From Nocardia cyriacigeorgica NBRC 100375 (GTDB taxonomy: Bacteria > Actinomycetota > Actinomycetes > Mycobacteriales > Mycobacteriaceae): a stretch of 64,000 nt of DNA. The position numbers and the translations under genes are program-made. The stretch lies in the NCBI RefSeq assembly GCF_000308555.1, contig NZ_BAFY01000074.1, forward strand, positions 1 through 64,000, given 5' to 3'. Shown piece after piece: positions 62,920-64,000 of this stretch; the stretch's first letter is position 1; each line of letters begins with the position of its first letter. The notes below the pieces were generated by a model, which made no database searches, had not been told where the DNA came from, and saw nothing but the letters and a program-made list of their open reading frames with translations.

Positions 62920-64000
62920 ATGGGATGGCTCGGCATGACTGTCGATATCGGGGTCTCTGTTGCGATGAGCCGGCTACCGGGCGGTTTCCTGGTGAAGGGA
63001 GCTCTCGCGGGCGCAACTGGCGGGGCTCTGGGGCGGATGGCTGACGGTGAGGGCGTCGGCGGTGCCATCGACGGGGCATGGCGAGGCGCGGTCGGCGGCG
63101 CAATCGGCTACGGTGCCGGAAGAGGCCTGGGGAGTTTGACGACCGCGCGAACCGGCGCAGCGAACAAGGCACTCGCAACTGCCACTCAGAACAGCGACGA
63201 TGCGGCGAAGGCGCTGGCGGGGGCGCGTAAACAAGTATCCGCAGCCCAAGCGAATGCGAATAAAGCGCTCAACAAGCTCAACGCGGCCAATAAAGCCCTC
63301 GGCGGGGCCAAGAAGGGCTCGAAAGCAGCAAAGAAGGCAGCTGCCGACGTCACCCGGCATCGGACTGCGTTGAGTAAAGCCAATACGCAGGTCAAGAAGG
63401 CGACGTCAGCGCGAAAGGACGCTGTTTCGACGCGTAATACCGCGCGCGACGCCAAATTGGCTGCGCAGGCCAAAGCCGACCGTTGGAAGAAGTTCGAGGG
63501 GGTCTTCGGGGCGCCACCCAAATGGAGTTGGAAGGGCGGCTGGGGTACCAGCAGCCTGGTGGGTCTCGGGTCGATGATCGGCGCACAGGGTGGCAATCTT
63601 TTCAGCTTCCTGGGGAGCGATTCCAATGGCGGCGGGACGAACCAGCCCACTAAACCCGACCTCATATGGGTCGGGGATGCGGCGGCTGGTGATCTGCTCG
63701 GCGAGGATCCATTCGTCTACGACCCCGCGGTCTACCCGGGAACCGGCTTTCTGCTCCAGCCGAAGGATCTAGACCAGCAAGTCGCCAATTGGTATGGCGG
63801 TCCGACCGGGTCGCTGGCCGAGTCGCTGGCCGACAATTACCGGATGTTCGGCGACCTGGAGAAGATGGAGAACCTCTCGGTGGGCGCCACGCCCACCCTG
63901 AAGAGCCCGACCGGTGGGCTCGACGCCGGTAGTGCCGCGATCAAGGAGTACATCGAGGTTCGGAAGGCTTTGAACGACAACGCCGCCAATTTCGACAGCA
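62920..64000 (+). CDS. Glycine-zipper/coiled-coil protein, 3' partial
   Basis: Starts at ATG 62920 with AGGAGG six bases upstream, 10 bases after the preceding stop, and stays open for 360 codons to the window end. The head (GWLGMTVDIGVSVAMSRL) and glycine-zipper (GALAGATGGALGRMADGEGVGGAIDGAWRGAVGGAIGYGAG) mirror the upstream protein. Residues about 85-185 are an Ala/Lys/Asn-rich coiled coil (AAQANANKALNKLNAANKAL). A soluble part follows, with IWVGDAAAGDLLGEDPFVYDPAVYPGTGFLLQPKD and a new helical domain. No enzyme motif is seen; a C-terminal domain may lie beyond the window. Confidence 0.65.
   Translation, partial: MGWLGMTVDIGVSVAMSRLPGGFLVKGALAGATGGALGRMADGEGVGGAIDGAWRGAVGGAIGYGAGRGLGSLTTARTGAANKALATATQNSDDAAKALAGARKQVSAAQANANKALNKLNAANKALGGAKKGSKAAKKAAADVTRHRTALSKANTQVKKATSARKDAVSTRNTARDAKLAAQAKADRWKKFEGVFGAPPKWSWKGGWGTSSLVGLGSMIGAQGGNLFSFLGSDSNGGGTNQPTKPDLIWVGDAAAGDLLGEDPFVYDPAVYPGTGFLLQPKDLDQQVANWYGGPTGSLAESLADNYRMFGDLEKMENLSVGATPTLKSPTGGLDAGSAAIKEYIEVRKALNDNAANFDS

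Overview
The window is high-GC DNA from a mycolic-acid actinomycete, most likely Nocardia. This rests on the dense GTG/ATG start use with four-base stop/start overlaps, a WhiB-like protein, a 180-kDa-type NAD-glutamate dehydrogenase, and a gene backbone that, from memory, resembles the Mycobacterium tuberculosis Rv2464c-Rv2478c neighbourhood (nei2, rpiB, DsbA-like, pepN, HNH, glbO, aglA, thioesterase, gdh, EttA, SSB). The species call is inference.

Region 1 (1-14.4 kb) is accessory metabolism. It opens with the C-terminal KR-ACP part of a modular polyketide synthase, which has an apparent frameshift near base 50, followed by a hotdog thioesterase. A minus-strand operon follows: lipoprotein, SnoaL/NTF2-like protein, alpha/beta hydrolase, NmrA-type SDR, and perhaps a FadH-like reductase. 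Beyond it lie LysR, TetR and HxlR regulators, a degenerate AhpD-like protein, a hydroxyisobutyrate-dehydrogenase-like protein, a DoxX-like protein, and an FAD oxidoreductase followed by an ECF41 (SigJ-type) sigma factor. The oxidoreductase-sigma operon and the lipoprotein operon begin with near-identical sequences: TGTCAC(A/G)-N16-TGTC, then an ATG 8 nt later. They look like duplicated ECF41 promoters giving near-leaderless mRNAs. In the lipoprotein operon the duplicated oxidoreductase N-terminus survives as a 12-residue leader ORF whose stop overlaps the next start.

Region 2 (14.6-45.5 kb) is the conserved backbone: tRNA-Arg, CtaG/CopD fusion, serine/threonine dehydratase-like enzyme, SSB, EttA, gdh, thioesterase, HNH nuclease, truncated hemoglobin, alpha-glucosidase, DUF5130 protein, PepN, a CPWC DsbA-like protein, M48 protease, RpiB, Nei2 and a GGDEF protein. 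Non-backbone genes are interleaved: AzlC/AzlD with an XRE-cupin regulator; a ClpP pair beside an XRE regulator, in which one ClpP has Ala in place of the catalytic Ser; PurC; and an ECF42 sigma/YCII pair in which the sigma gene is frameshifted but its promoter looks intact.

Region 3 (45.8-64 kb) holds tRNA-Gly, tRNA-Pro, a strong terminator, a divergent MerR/WhiB-like pair, a ROK-like protein and a GAF/PAS-like protein. After these comes a type IV secretion-like locus: TcpC/VirB8-like, small VirB2-like and VirB3/PrgI-like membrane proteins, a VirB4-type ATPase, a protein with a degenerate NlpC/P60-like tail, a VirB6/TrbL-like polytopic protein, two tandem SLT transglycosylases, and two large glycine-zipper proteins, the last of which runs off the window. 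No relaxase or coupling protein is visible here. This locus is the best candidate for an undercharacterised system.
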